Shown here: positions 1 to 6,668 of the stretch, in pieces
Layout: each line of letters opens with the position of its first letter
Position numbering within the stretch: the first letter of the stretch is position 1
Source: an uncultured Flavobacteriales bacterium
GTDB taxonomy: Bacteria > Bacteroidota > Bacteroidia > Flavobacteriales_D > Crocinitomicaceae
Length of the DNA: 7,472 nt
Reading direction: 5' to 3'
Assembly (NCBI GenBank): GCA_903879765.1
Contig: CAIRMS010000090.1
Span: forward strand, 1 to 7,472
Notes under the pieces: model-generated
What the model saw: only the letters and a program-made list of their open reading frames with translations
Databases searched by the model: none
Told to the model about the DNA's origin: nothing
Translations under genes and position numbers: made by a program

Positions 1-24
1 AAGCTTGATTCAGTTTTATCCAAT

Positions 25-54
25 AAAAAAGCCAGTCATTTCTGACTGGCTTTT
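25..54 (-). terminator. Intrinsic terminator after the initiator tRNA
   Basis: Read on the minus strand, an 8-bp perfect stem (GCCAGTCA/TGACTGGC, arms 43-50 and 31-38) with a 4-nt loop is followed by a run of six T (25-30). It starts about 10 bp after the 3' end of the tRNA gene, so it should end that transcript. Four A at 51-54 can extend the stem. The plus-strand T run is only four long, so termination in that direction would be weaker. Confidence 0.88.
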
Positions 55-59
55 CTGAG

Positions 60-132
60 TAGCGGGGACCGGACTCGAACCGATGGCCTTCGGGTTATGA
101 GCCCGACGAGCTACCAACTGCTCCACCCCGCA
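60..132 (-). tRNA. Initiator tRNA-fMet (anticodon CAU)
   Basis: This is a complete 73-nt cloverleaf on the minus strand. The acceptor stem pairs GCGGGG (126-131) with CCCCGC (62-67). The D-arm is GAGC/GCTC, the anticodon arm TCGGG-CTCATAA-CCCGA has CAT at 97-99, and the T-arm is ATCGG-TTCGAGT-CCGGT. Three hallmarks mark it as the initiator rather than the elongator: position 1 (T) and position 72 (T) do not pair, as in known bacterial initiators that lack a 1:72 pair; three consecutive G-C pairs (GGG/CCC) sit at the base of the anticodon stem; and an A11-T24 pair is found in the D-stem. The formylated Met-tRNA starts translation with IF2. No CCA is encoded (discriminator A at 60, then CT), as usual in Bacteroidota. 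It lies downstream of metG on the same strand and is followed by an intrinsic terminator. Confidence 0.97.
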
Positions 133-152
133 ATATATCTTTAGTTATTGCT
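121..152 (-). repeat. Direct repeat copy A: tRNA-fMet 5' end plus leader
   Basis: This 32-bp segment is identical to 206-237. It covers the first 12 nt of the intact tRNA (121-132) and the 20 nt directly upstream (133-152). The identity of the untranscribed or processed leader, not only of the tRNA, shows a real DNA duplication rather than selection for a tRNA fold. Confidence 0.95.
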
Positions 153-168
153 TCATTATTTCAATTTT

Positions 169-217
169 GGGTTTGATCCCCGACGAGCTACTCCGCCGCG
201 GCGGACTCCACCCCGCA
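169..217 (-). pseudogene. Relic of the 5' half of tRNA-fMet, interrupted by a palindrome
   Basis: On the minus strand this repeats tRNA positions 1-12 (206-217, identical to 121-132) and 19-31 (179-191, identical to 102-114) of the real initiator tRNA. The six D-loop bases at positions 13-18 are replaced by the 14-bp palindrome at 192-205. After GGG of the anticodon stem comes GATCAAA and CCC. This still gives a 7-nt loop closed by GGG/CCC, but the CAT anticodon is gone. Similarity ends there: variable loop, T-arm and 3' acceptor strand are missing, so it cannot make a tRNA. It lies upstream of the intact gene in the transcription direction and probably sits in its precursor leader. Homology is certain up to GGG; the last ten bases could be chance. 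Confidence 0.85.
192..205. repeat. Perfect 14-bp GC palindrome
   Basis: TCCGCCGCGGCGGA equals its own reverse complement and is 12/14 G+C inside an AT-rich region. It sits exactly where the D-loop of the tRNA relic should be, with tRNA-derived sequence resuming on both sides, so it looks inserted or substituted. It may be a small dispersed palindromic element, a hairpin in RNA, or a protein site; nothing in the window decides, and no second copy occurs here. Confidence 0.8.
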
Positions 218-237
218 ATATATCTTTAGTTATTGCT
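206..237 (-). repeat. Direct repeat copy B: leader and 5' end of the tRNA relic
   Basis: Identical over 32 bp to 121-152, offset 85 bp. The second shared block (102-114 and 179-191) is offset 77 bp; the 8-bp difference is exactly the replacement of six D-loop bases by the 14-bp palindrome. A 16-bp AT-rich unique stretch (153-168) separates the relic from copy A. Confidence 0.95.
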
Positions 238-314
238 ATCTTATGCTATTTATTCAGTTTTGGTGAACTGAAGTTGCAACTCATTTTTGCTACGTTTAGC
301 GTTCATTGCGAGTA
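218..314 (-). other. Leader region between the promoter and the tRNA relic
   Basis: No gene is visible here. A 7-bp perfect hairpin (253-259 with 266-272, 6-nt loop) lies in the middle but has no T run on the minus strand, so it is not an obvious terminator. metG therefore has no clear intrinsic terminator of its own, and metG readthrough into the tRNA-fMet gene is plausible. The stretch 218-237 is the repeated leader. Confidence 0.5.
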
Positions 315-348
315 CAAAGATACGACATTTATTGTGATTCGCAACAAA
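315..348 (-). promoter_or_regulatory. Bacteroidota promoter for the tRNA-fMet transcript
   Basis: On the minus strand TATCTTTG (315-322) matches the Bacteroidota -7 consensus TAnnTTTG exactly. A TTTGTTG block (342-348) supplies the -33; the GTTG part is 19 bp from the -7 box, the usual spacing. The -33 begins 6 bp after the metG stop codon. A start near 308 would give a leader of about 175 nt before the mature tRNA, including the tRNA relic. No other convincing promoter is seen nearer the tRNA. Confidence 0.65.
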
Positions 349-353
349 TTTTA

Positions 354-2420
354 TTAAGCAACTGTTGGACCTTCTCCAAATTCTTTTTCAGAAGCCAAGA
401 AACTTAAGGATCCTTCAGCATTCTCCGCCATTAAAATCATTCCTTGAGATTCGATTCCGCGGATTTTGCGCGGCGCTAAATTTAAGAGTACTAAAACGGT
501 TTTCCCAATGATTTCCTCTGGTGCGTAATGTGCCGCAATTCCCGAAACAATCGTCCGTTCGTCAATTCCTGTATGGACTTTCAACTTTAAAAGTTTATCC
601 GCATTTTCTACTTTTTCTGCTTCAAGGATCTTCCCCATGCGCAGGTCCATTTTACTAAAATCGTCGAAGTTGATGAGGTCTTTCATAGCTGGATAAGGTG
701 ATTTAAGTTGATTGCTCGCTTGTAGTTTTTCTACTTCTGACTGTACAAGCTCGTCTTCAATTTTTGTAAATAATATGTGCGCCTCGCCGATTTGGTGTCC
801 GGCAGCTAATAAGGTTGAACTACCAAACGAGGACCATGAAAGGCTCTCCGCATTCAACATCTTTCCTAATTTCTGTGCCGTTGCTGGTAAGAAGATCTGT
901 GTAGCTATTTGTAGGTTTGCAGTAATCTGTAAGGCAACATAAAGAATGGTCTGAACGCGTTCCGGATCCGTTTTAATGACTTTCCAAGGTTCTTGGTCCG
1001 CCAAATATTTATTTCCAATGCGCGCAATTTGCATCAGCTCTGTTTGAGCTTCACGAATTTTGTACGCATACATTAATTCAGCAATACGTCTTGGAGCTTG
1101 CTCAATGGCGTCGAATACCGCCTGATCTTCTGCACTAAAGGCAAGTGGACTCGGAACGATTCCTTCGTAGTATTTTTGCGTCAATACCAAGGTTCTATTC
1201 ACGAAATTCCCATAGATGTCTGCTAATTCTGAATTGACACGGGTTTGAAATTCTTTCCACGTAAATTCGGAGTCCTTGCTTTCTGGTGCAATCGCACTCA
1301 ACACGTATTTTAATTCATCAATCTTATCTGGATAGGCTTCTAAATACTCATGCAACCAAACCGCCCAATTGCGAGAAGTTGAGAATTTATCTCCTTCTAA
1401 ATTCAAGAATTCGTAGGCTGGAACATTGTCCGGAAGAATGAAATCACCGTGGTCTTTTAATAAGATTGGAAAGATAATCGCATGGAATACGATGTTGTCT
1501 TTCCCAATGAAATGAACGAGTTTACGATCTCTAGCTTCTGCTTTTGTCCAATAGTTACGCCAGTCTTTTCCATTGTCAAGTGCCCATTGTTTTGTCGCTG
1601 AAATGTAGCCGATTGGTGCATCCAACCAAACATACAATACTTTTCCATCGGCATTTGGAAGTGGAACTTTTACTCCCCAATCCAAATCGCGTGTCATGGC
1701 ACGAGGTCTAAGTCCACCATTGATCCAAGACATGCATTGACCAATCACTTGGTTTCTCCACAACTTTGGATCGTGCTGTTGAACGCCGTCTAATATTCCG
1801 TTTTGAATCCATTCTTTCAACCATGCTTCGTGTTGGTCCATAGGTAAGTACCAATGCGAAGTAGATTTAAGAATAGGCGTTTTTCCGCTTAATGTAGATT
1901 TTGGATTGATTAAATCTGTCGGACTTAAGTCACTGCCACATTTTTCACACTGATCTCCGTATGCGCCTGTACTTTGACATTTCGGACAATCTCCAGTGAT
2001 GTAGCGATCCGCTAAAAATTGTTGGTATTCTTCGTCAAAGTATTGTTCTGATGTTTCTTCAATAAACTTTCCTTGCTCATGTAATTTTTTGAAAAAATCA
2101 GCGGATGTTTCGTGGTGTAATTCACTAGAAGTGCGGTGAAAAATGTCGAATGAAATGTCGAACTTTTCAAATGCATCTTTGATGATTCCGTGGTATTTAT
2201 CAACGATATCTTTTGGTGTAAGGCCATCTTTTTTGGCACGGAGTGTAATTGCTGCACCATGTTCATCGCTACCGCAAATAAAAACGACATCGTGCTCATT
2301 CATGCGAAGGAAACGAACAAAAATATCTGCTGGAAGGTAAACTCCTGCGACGTGTCCAAGGTGTAATGGTCCATTCGCGTAGGGCAAAGCTGCGGTTACC
2401 GTGTATGTTGCTTTTTTCAT
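354..2420 (-). CDS. metG: Methionyl-tRNA synthetase, zinc-binding, with C-terminal tRNA-binding domain
   Basis: This cytoplasmic class I synthetase joins methionine to elongator and initiator tRNA-Met using ATP. The 688-residue protein has the normal length for MetG with a fused C-terminal domain. The Rossmann fold begins at residue 5 with the HIGH motif as HLGH at 20-23, and SDEHG follows at 51-55. The zinc knuckle has two CxxC pairs, C145/C148 and C158/C161. HFIGKDN is at 303-309, and the KMSKS loop is present as KFSTS at 345-349. The helical anticodon-binding domain covers about 380-560. The last roughly 105 residues (from INFDDF near 583) are an EMAP II/Arc1p-type tRNA-binding domain that in relatives mediates dimerisation and tRNA affinity. 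The start at 2420 is chosen because TYTVTAALPYANG is the usual N-terminus and no earlier start fits. A TAnnTTTG box lies only 5 bp upstream. The gene is intact, with the initiator tRNA downstream on the same strand. Confidence 0.98.
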   Translation of the reverse strand: MKKATYTVTAALPYANGPLHLGHVAGVYLPADIFVRFLRMNEHDVVFICGSDEHGAAITLRAKKDGLTPKDIVDKYHGIIKDAFEKFDISFDIFHRTSSELHHETSADFFKKLHEQGKFIEETSEQYFDEEYQQFLADRYITGDCPKCQSTGAYGDQCEKCGSDLSPTDLINPKSTLSGKTPILKSTSHWYLPMDQHEAWLKEWIQNGILDGVQQHDPKLWRNQVIGQCMSWINGGLRPRAMTRDLDWGVKVPLPNADGKVLYVWLDAPIGYISATKQWALDNGKDWRNYWTKAEARDRKLVHFIGKDNIVFHAIIFPILLKDHGDFILPDNVPAYEFLNLEGDKFSTSRNWAVWLHEYLEAYPDKIDELKYVLSAIAPESKDSEFTWKEFQTRVNSELADIYGNFVNRTLVLTQKYYEGIVPSPLAFSAEDQAVFDAIEQAPRRIAELMYAYKIREAQTELMQIARIGNKYLADQEPWKVIKTDPERVQTILYVALQITANLQIATQIFLPATAQKLGKMLNAESLSWSSFGSSTLLAAGHQIGEAHILFTKIEDELVQSEVEKLQASNQLKSPYPAMKDLINFDDFSKMDLRMGKILEAEKVENADKLLKLKVHTGIDERTIVSGIAAHYAPEEIIGKTVLVLLNLAPRKIRGIESQGMILMAENAEGSLSFLASEKEFGEGPTVA

Positions 2421-2425
2421 CAGGA

Positions 2426-2433
2426 CAAAGATA
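2426..2433 (-). promoter_or_regulatory. Candidate -7 box of metG, implying a very short or absent 5' UTR
   Basis: TATCTTTG on the minus strand fits TAnnTTTG exactly and ends 5 bp before the metG ATG, so initiation would fall at or next to the start codon. No clear TTTG is found 19-21 bp upstream, which weakens the call. A promoter hidden further upstream, before the terminator at 2486, is not visible. Confidence 0.45.
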
Positions 2434-2485
2434 ATAAAAGCTTGGGCATGTTTAGAGCATTTCCCCTTTTCAAAAAGTAAAGCAC

Positions 2486-2514
2486 AAAAAAAAGGGTCGA
2501 CGAGCGACCCTTTT
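2486..2514 (-). terminator. Intrinsic terminator of the T9SS cargo gene
   Basis: On the minus strand a 6-bp stem (GGGTCG/CGACCC, arms 2505-2510 and 2494-2499) with a 5-nt loop is extended by A-T pairs and followed by eight T (2486-2493). It starts 18 bp after the stop codon of the secreted protein and about 65 bp upstream of metG, so it separates the two transcripts. Confidence 0.87.
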
Positions 2515-2532
2515 CCTGATTCGAAAATCGAA

Positions 2533-4278
2533 TTATTTTTTCACAACATTGAATTGTGCTGTTTTACCATTTTCAAGTACTACGTTGAAAATATAAACAC
2601 CTGCTTCAAGGTTTGCGATGTTCAATTCAGCTTGACCAGCAGTCAATGTAACTTGATTTGTCAAAGCAACTCTTCCAGCAATATCAGTTACTGTTAAGTC
2701 AGCAACTCCTTCTCCTTCGATGGAAATAGTTACTAAGTCAGTTGCAGGGTTAGGATAAGCCATTCCTTCTACCGTATTAAGGTCATTGATACCAGCCGGA
2801 GAAGAAACTTTCATAGCAATTGAGCTAGGCACGTCTGAACCAAAACCAACGGCAAAGTAAGTTCCATCACTTTCGTTAGGACTCATTGGTTGCAAGTAGT
2901 AAGCTTCGTTCCAAGTGTAGTCCGTTTTGTTCTCATGTCCAATGTATAAACTTAAGTTTACTGTTTGAACACAAGCCAAATAACGTTGGTTATCTTCTAG
3001 GTTAGCAGGAGCCGTAAACGCGCCGTATACTGTTTCACCTTGTAAGTCTCCAGGGTAGTAATAGAATCCAGAAGCAACTTCCGTTAAAGTAGTGAATGCT
3101 AAATTCGCATCATTTAAGTCAGCGAAAGCATCTTCCCATTTGTAAAGGTATAATGCCATTTCTTCACCTGTTAATAAAACAGCTGATGCTGTACTTGTTG
3201 TTGCAGCGAAGTAAATTCCTTCAACACTCATACGGCTAGCATTTGGATCATTAATCACAGAACATACCGAGAATGTTTGGTTGTTTGTACCAGGACGGTA
3301 GTAATTACCACCTGAAGGCAATCCAGTTGTAGCATCCGCTTGCGCATATGAATACATTGAATCTGAAATTGTAAACGTAGATGTTAAAATGTTATCCGCA
3401 TCGTATTCATCAGCAATTCCTAATCCTACTGTATACGTCACTGTGTACGTTCCAGTTGGGTAAGTTGCCAAAGAGAATTGAGGTAAGGTAGAAGCTCCAC
3501 CAGGATAAACATCTGTACTGTCACCAGCAGGGATAGATAATCCACTCACTGTATTGTCATAAACAGTTGCTCCAGAAGGATTCGTGATTTTAGCATTTAA
3601 TGAAACAGTTGCTTGCGGCTGGTTTCCATAATTGTAAACGCGAGCTCCTAAATCAAAATTAAATTCTGTGCCATTTTGAGCGATAAGGGCTGGAACGATT
3701 GCTTGTTTTGGAAGCAATGCTGCTTTGGAAGCAATACCTCCATCATTTGCATACAATCCTGTTTTGTTTCCGAGGAACATAACGACAGCACCGCTAGCCA
3801 TTTGGTTCACGATCGCATCACCGTCAGAATTTTGGATCATTACAACCGGAATCGTTACAGATGCACCACTTGCACCAGCTCCCATTGCGATTACTTCAGG
3901 ATCACGGTTAATAACGATGACTGCAACAGCTCCTGCATTTTGAGCATTCAATGCTTTCATTCCGAATTCACATGTGTTTCGGTAAATTACAGCAATCTTA
4001 CCTGTAAGGTTGTTGATAAGCGGATTACATCCTTCTTGAGCGATTGGATGCCCTTGTGCATTTGTGCCTTGACTTCCATCGTCTACCAACATCAAGGTAT
4101 CTTGAACGAATGTTCCCGGAATATTGAAATCTGGAGTTGTCCATCCACTTGCTGGGTCTGCCCAAGTAAATGTATAATTGGCAACAATTGGCTGCGGAGA
4201 AACGCCCGCTACAATCACTTGAGCATTTGACATAAAGGTCAATGCTACAGCACTAATAGTAAGTAATAATTTTCTCAT
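2533..4278 (-). CDS. Secreted PA-domain protein with T9SS type A sorting domain
   Basis: This 581-residue exported protein begins with a Sec signal peptide (MRKLLLTISAVALTFMSNAQ; cleavage probably after residue 19, leaving Gln first) and has no lipobox cysteine. Residues about 77-172 read as a protease-associated (PA) domain: GKIAVIYRNTCEFGMKALNA then AGAVAVIVIN and IPVVMI, with C84 and C103 possibly forming a disulfide. Residues about 200-305 resemble an Ig-like/CARDB beta domain (GARVYNYGNQPQATVSLNA). Residues about 325-490 are a further beta-rich, aromatic-rich region I cannot name. The final roughly 80 residues (from about 500, AYPNPATDLVTISIEG to GVYIFNVVLENGKTAQFNVVKK) are a type A T9SS sorting domain, removed on export through the outer membrane. 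No peptidase domain or catalytic motif is visible, so the PA domain stands alone; binding or adhesion is possible but unproven. Its own promoter and terminator make it monocistronic. Confidence 0.9.
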   Translation of the reverse strand: MRKLLLTISAVALTFMSNAQVIVAGVSPQPIVANYTFTWADPASGWTTPDFNIPGTFVQDTLMLVDDGSQGTNAQGHPIAQEGCNPLINNLTGKIAVIYRNTCEFGMKALNAQNAGAVAVIVINRDPEVIAMGAGASGASVTIPVVMIQNSDGDAIVNQMASGAVVMFLGNKTGLYANDGGIASKAALLPKQAIVPALIAQNGTEFNFDLGARVYNYGNQPQATVSLNAKITNPSGATVYDNTVSGLSIPAGDSTDVYPGGASTLPQFSLATYPTGTYTVTYTVGLGIADEYDADNILTSTFTISDSMYSYAQADATTGLPSGGNYYRPGTNNQTFSVCSVINDPNASRMSVEGIYFAATTSTASAVLLTGEEMALYLYKWEDAFADLNDANLAFTTLTEVASGFYYYPGDLQGETVYGAFTAPANLEDNQRYLACVQTVNLSLYIGHENKTDYTWNEAYYLQPMSPNESDGTYFAVGFGSDVPSSIAMKVSSPAGINDLNTVEGMAYPNPATDLVTISIEGEGVADLTVTDIAGRVALTNQVTLTAGQAELNIANLEAGVYIFNVVLENGKTAQFNVVKK

Positions 4279-4305
4279 AGTTGATTATTTTATAATGATT
4301 CGGGA

Positions 4306-4336
4306 TAAAGTTAATATAATTTTAACTCAAATCAAA
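4306..4336 (-). promoter_or_regulatory. Promoter of the T9SS cargo gene
   Basis: On the minus strand TTTG (4333-4336) and TAACTTTA (4306-4313; one mismatch to TAnnTTTG) are separated by 19 bp, the Bacteroidota spacing. The start codon lies 27 bp after the -7 box, giving a 5' UTR of about 20 nt, AT-rich and without Shine-Dalgarno. Confidence 0.6.
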
Positions 4337-4350
4337 AAGTTAATGAAAAC

Positions 4351-4375
4351 AAAAAAGCCGTCAACTGACGGCTTT
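4351..4375 (-). terminator. Intrinsic terminator of the DUF47-pit operon
   Basis: On the minus strand a GC-rich stem (GCCGTC/GACGGC, arms 4367-4372 and 4357-4362; four-base loop, or one more pair) is followed by six T (4351-4356). It begins about 22 bp after the stop codon of the phosphate permease gene. Confidence 0.88.
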
Positions 4376-4396
4376 AAAAAGGTTGTTTTGAAGTGC

Positions 4397-5983
4397 TTAT
4401 CGCAACCAAACAATCAGATAGTAAAAAATTGCTGCTAATCCAGCACTGACAGGAATGGTTAATATCCACGCCCAAAGTAGGTTAATGGTTACTCCCCAGC
4501 GCACTGCACTAAGTCGTTTTGTTGCACCAACCCCAATAATTGAACCAGTAATGGTGTGTGTCGTTGAAACAGGGATTCCAAACTGAGATACGGTAAACAG
4601 GGTCAATGCCCCTGCGGTTTCGGCACAAACACCTTCCAACGGTGTGACCTTCGTAATCTTAGTTCCCATCGTTTTAACGATCTTCCATCCACCCATTAAG
4701 GTCCCAAGTCCGATCATTAAGTAACAACCAAACGCAATCCAAAATGGCATTGTGTCTGAATGAACTTTTGTTTTAATCTTAAATCCTTCTTTTAATTCAC
4801 CTGATTTTTCATCTACATAGTTTCCGAAAATACCTGCATAAGCATAGCGAGTATTGAGGGTTTTATCGGTGAAAACAGTATCGTTTGTTTTTGCATCACA
4901 CAAAGCATCACCTAAAGTGTATACTTCGATTTTTCCTAAAGCATCGTCAATCTCTTTGTAACTAGGGATTGTTGCTTTCGCATATGCGTTGGTAACTTTT
5001 CCATCTTTGTCGTAAACAACGTTGCCTGTTGAGGCATCAACAATCTCTTTGTGTTCTACGAAATAAATGGCACTGTCAATCTGAGCAACTTCTGGTTTGA
5101 ATTTCTCCAGTTTGTCTTCATCGTTATGGTATTCGATTTGCATCAATTCCGTTATCTGAAGGTTTTTTGGAATAGCGTGATCTAATTTCTTTTCACGCCC
5201 CATGTTACCATAAACAAGTAAGGCAGCGCAAATAATACCCATTACTTTTTGAGAGTCAGCTCCACCGTGTCCTAAAGAGAAGGCTGCAGAAGAAAGTAAT
5301 TGCAATTTCTTATGCATATTGGCTTCCTTCATCGCAGATGGTTTTTTGCCATGAACCAATTCAAACCAAATGTACACAAGAATGAAAATACTAATCATCC
5401 CAATCACAATGTACAGCATAATTGGTTTCATATCGATGTATTCGATCATATATTCCATGACCATAATCGTTACTCCGGACAATGCTAGAATGACCAACAT
5501 TTTTTTCCAGAAGGAACGACTGATGGTTACTACAGCAATCAAGTAGGCAATAAATCCACCGATAATCGGCGCAAGGAATATAAATAAAACAACTTTAAGA
5601 ATTTCTGCAGAATCGATTACGCTGAATCCAGCGTGAGCAACAGCAGCACCAGCGAATCCACCAATTAAAGTATGAGAAGATGAGGATGGAATTCCCAACC
5701 ACCACGTCAATAGATTCCAAAATGTTGCTGCAAGAAGTCCAGCTAAGATTACCCAAAGGTCAATGGCGTTGCTATCTACCGTTTTTGCTACTGTGTTTCC
5801 GACACTCATATCAAATACCCAAAAGGCAATAATGTTAAAGGCTGCTGCCCAGACTACTGCTTGAAATGGAGTTAATACTTTCGTTGAAACTACTGTAGCA
5901 ATAGAATTCGCTGCATCGTGAAATCCATTTACTAAGTCGAACAATAGGGCGATCGCAATCACCACAATTAATAGAGTAAACAT
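4397..5983 (-). CDS. PiT-family inorganic phosphate permease with a large hydrophilic insertion
   Basis: This 528-residue inner-membrane protein matches the PiT family (PF01384), low-affinity phosphate transporters driven by a cation gradient. The two inverted halves are visible. The first has the signature GFHDAANSIATVVSTKVLTP (20-39) and GIPSSSSHTLIGG (97-109). The second has LGHGGADSQKVMG (237-249) and GIPVSTTHTITGS (469-481). About ten or more hydrophobic segments are present. Between the second signature helix (ends near 259) and PFWIAFGCYL (from 413) lies a charged stretch of about 150 residues, much longer than the matching few residues of the first half; which side of the membrane it faces is not clear. 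The canonical Asn of the second signature is Ala242. The gene starts 23 bp after the DUF47 gene and should be co-transcribed with it; no promoter is seen in the gap. Phosphate is the expected substrate, but some relatives also carry metal-phosphate or sulfate. Confidence 0.93.
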   Translation of the reverse strand: MFTLLIVVIAIALLFDLVNGFHDAANSIATVVSTKVLTPFQAVVWAAAFNIIAFWVFDMSVGNTVAKTVDSNAIDLWVILAGLLAATFWNLLTWWLGIPSSSSHTLIGGFAGAAVAHAGFSVIDSAEILKVVLFIFLAPIIGGFIAYLIAVVTISRSFWKKMLVILALSGVTIMVMEYMIEYIDMKPIMLYIVIGMISIFILVYIWFELVHGKKPSAMKEANMHKKLQLLSSAAFSLGHGGADSQKVMGIICAALLVYGNMGREKKLDHAIPKNLQITELMQIEYHNDEDKLEKFKPEVAQIDSAIYFVEHKEIVDASTGNVVYDKDGKVTNAYAKATIPSYKEIDDALGKIEVYTLGDALCDAKTNDTVFTDKTLNTRYAYAGIFGNYVDEKSGELKEGFKIKTKVHSDTMPFWIAFGCYLMIGLGTLMGGWKIVKTMGTKITKVTPLEGVCAETAGALTLFTVSQFGIPVSTTHTITGSIIGVGATKRLSAVRWGVTINLLWAWILTIPVSAGLAAIFYYLIVWLR

Positions 5984-6006
5984 ACGTATGTTCTAGTTAG
6001 TTATAA

Positions 6007-6651
6007 TTAAGCGTATTTTACTACGATAGATTCAATCACGTTTCCAGCATCTTCACATTTGTCAGTTGCAGTCTCCATTACTTGATACAATTCGCGACGT
6101 TTGATTAATTCTTTTGCGTCAACATCGGAATTGAATAATTTCTCAATGCTCATATCGAAAATGTTATCTGCATTGTTTTCAATGCTATTGATTTTGATCA
6201 CACACTCAATGATTTTTTGTGTATTTTTCAAATTACGCAGTTCCATCACAGCTGCTTTTACGGCTGTAACGGCCTCTAGAATAGCTTCAGCAGTTTTTTG
6301 GATTCCTTGGTCAGAAATCGGATCAATTTGATAAAAGTTGATTTTCTTTCCGGATGCATAAATATAATCGGCGATATCATCCAAAGCAGAAGCTAAACTG
6401 TGAATATCTTCTCTGTCAAAAGGTGTGATGAAGTTTTTACCAAGTTCAATGAAAATTTGATGTGTGATATTATCATTTTGATGTTCAATATCTTGCATCT
6501 CAGAAATGTATGCAGCACGCTTTCCGAAATCAGGTTCTTGAACTACCTGAACCAATTTTTTAGCAATAGCCTCTAGGTTATCACTTGCTTGCTCAAATAA
6601 CGAATAAAACACTTTGTCTTTAGGTAAAAAGTAACTTAAAATTCCAGCCAT
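6007..6651 (-). CDS. DUF47 (PhoU-like) protein, partner of the PiT permease
   Basis: This 214-residue soluble, almost wholly helical protein belongs to the DUF47/PhoU_div family (TIGR00153). Members usually sit next to PiT genes and are thought to control or assist the permease as PhoU does for Pst; the mechanism is not settled. Two similar halves show the acidic metal-binding pattern of PhoU folds: E56-HQN-D60 with D91-D92-D95 in the first, and E158-NNA-D162 with D197/E200/D201 in the second. The N-terminus MAGILSYFLPKDKVFYSLFEQ is typical, supporting the start at 6651. The length is normal for the family. No signal peptide or membrane segment is seen. It is the first gene of the operon, with a consensus promoter 17 bp upstream of its ATG, and pit follows 23 bp downstream. 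Confidence 0.93.
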   Translation of the reverse strand: MAGILSYFLPKDKVFYSLFEQASDNLEAIAKKLVQVVQEPDFGKRAAYISEMQDIEHQNDNITHQIFIELGKNFITPFDREDIHSLASALDDIADYIYASGKKINFYQIDPISDQGIQKTAEAILEAVTAVKAAVMELRNLKNTQKIIECVIKINSIENNADNIFDMSIEKLFNSDVDAKELIKRRELYQVMETATDKCEDAGNVIESIVVKYA

Positions 6652-6668
6652 AACATTAATTTTTTTGA

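Noticed and set aside
60..237. Integrase attachment site (attL/attR-like duplication at a tRNA)
   Set aside because: The duplicated part is the 5' half plus leader, not the usual 3' end; copies are only 85 bp apart and no integrase or mobile gene is present.
253..272. Hairpin as a metG terminator
   Set aside because: The 7-bp AT-rich stem has no T run on the minus strand and lies after the next promoter.
148..357. 69-aa plus-strand open frame across the tRNA relic and metG terminus
   Set aside because: It runs antisense through the tRNA duplication, leader and promoter; its Pro/Arg-rich part is just the palindrome and tRNA remnant translated.
2421..2532. Riboswitch or T-box leader before metG
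   Set aside because: The gap is taken up by the upstream gene's terminator, and the likely metG start site leaves no room for a leader RNA.
3676..4230. 184-aa plus-strand open frame opposite the PA-domain gene
   Set aside because: It is fully antisense to a convincing gene, has Cys/Ser/Ile-rich composition without domain features, and lacks a promoter of its own.
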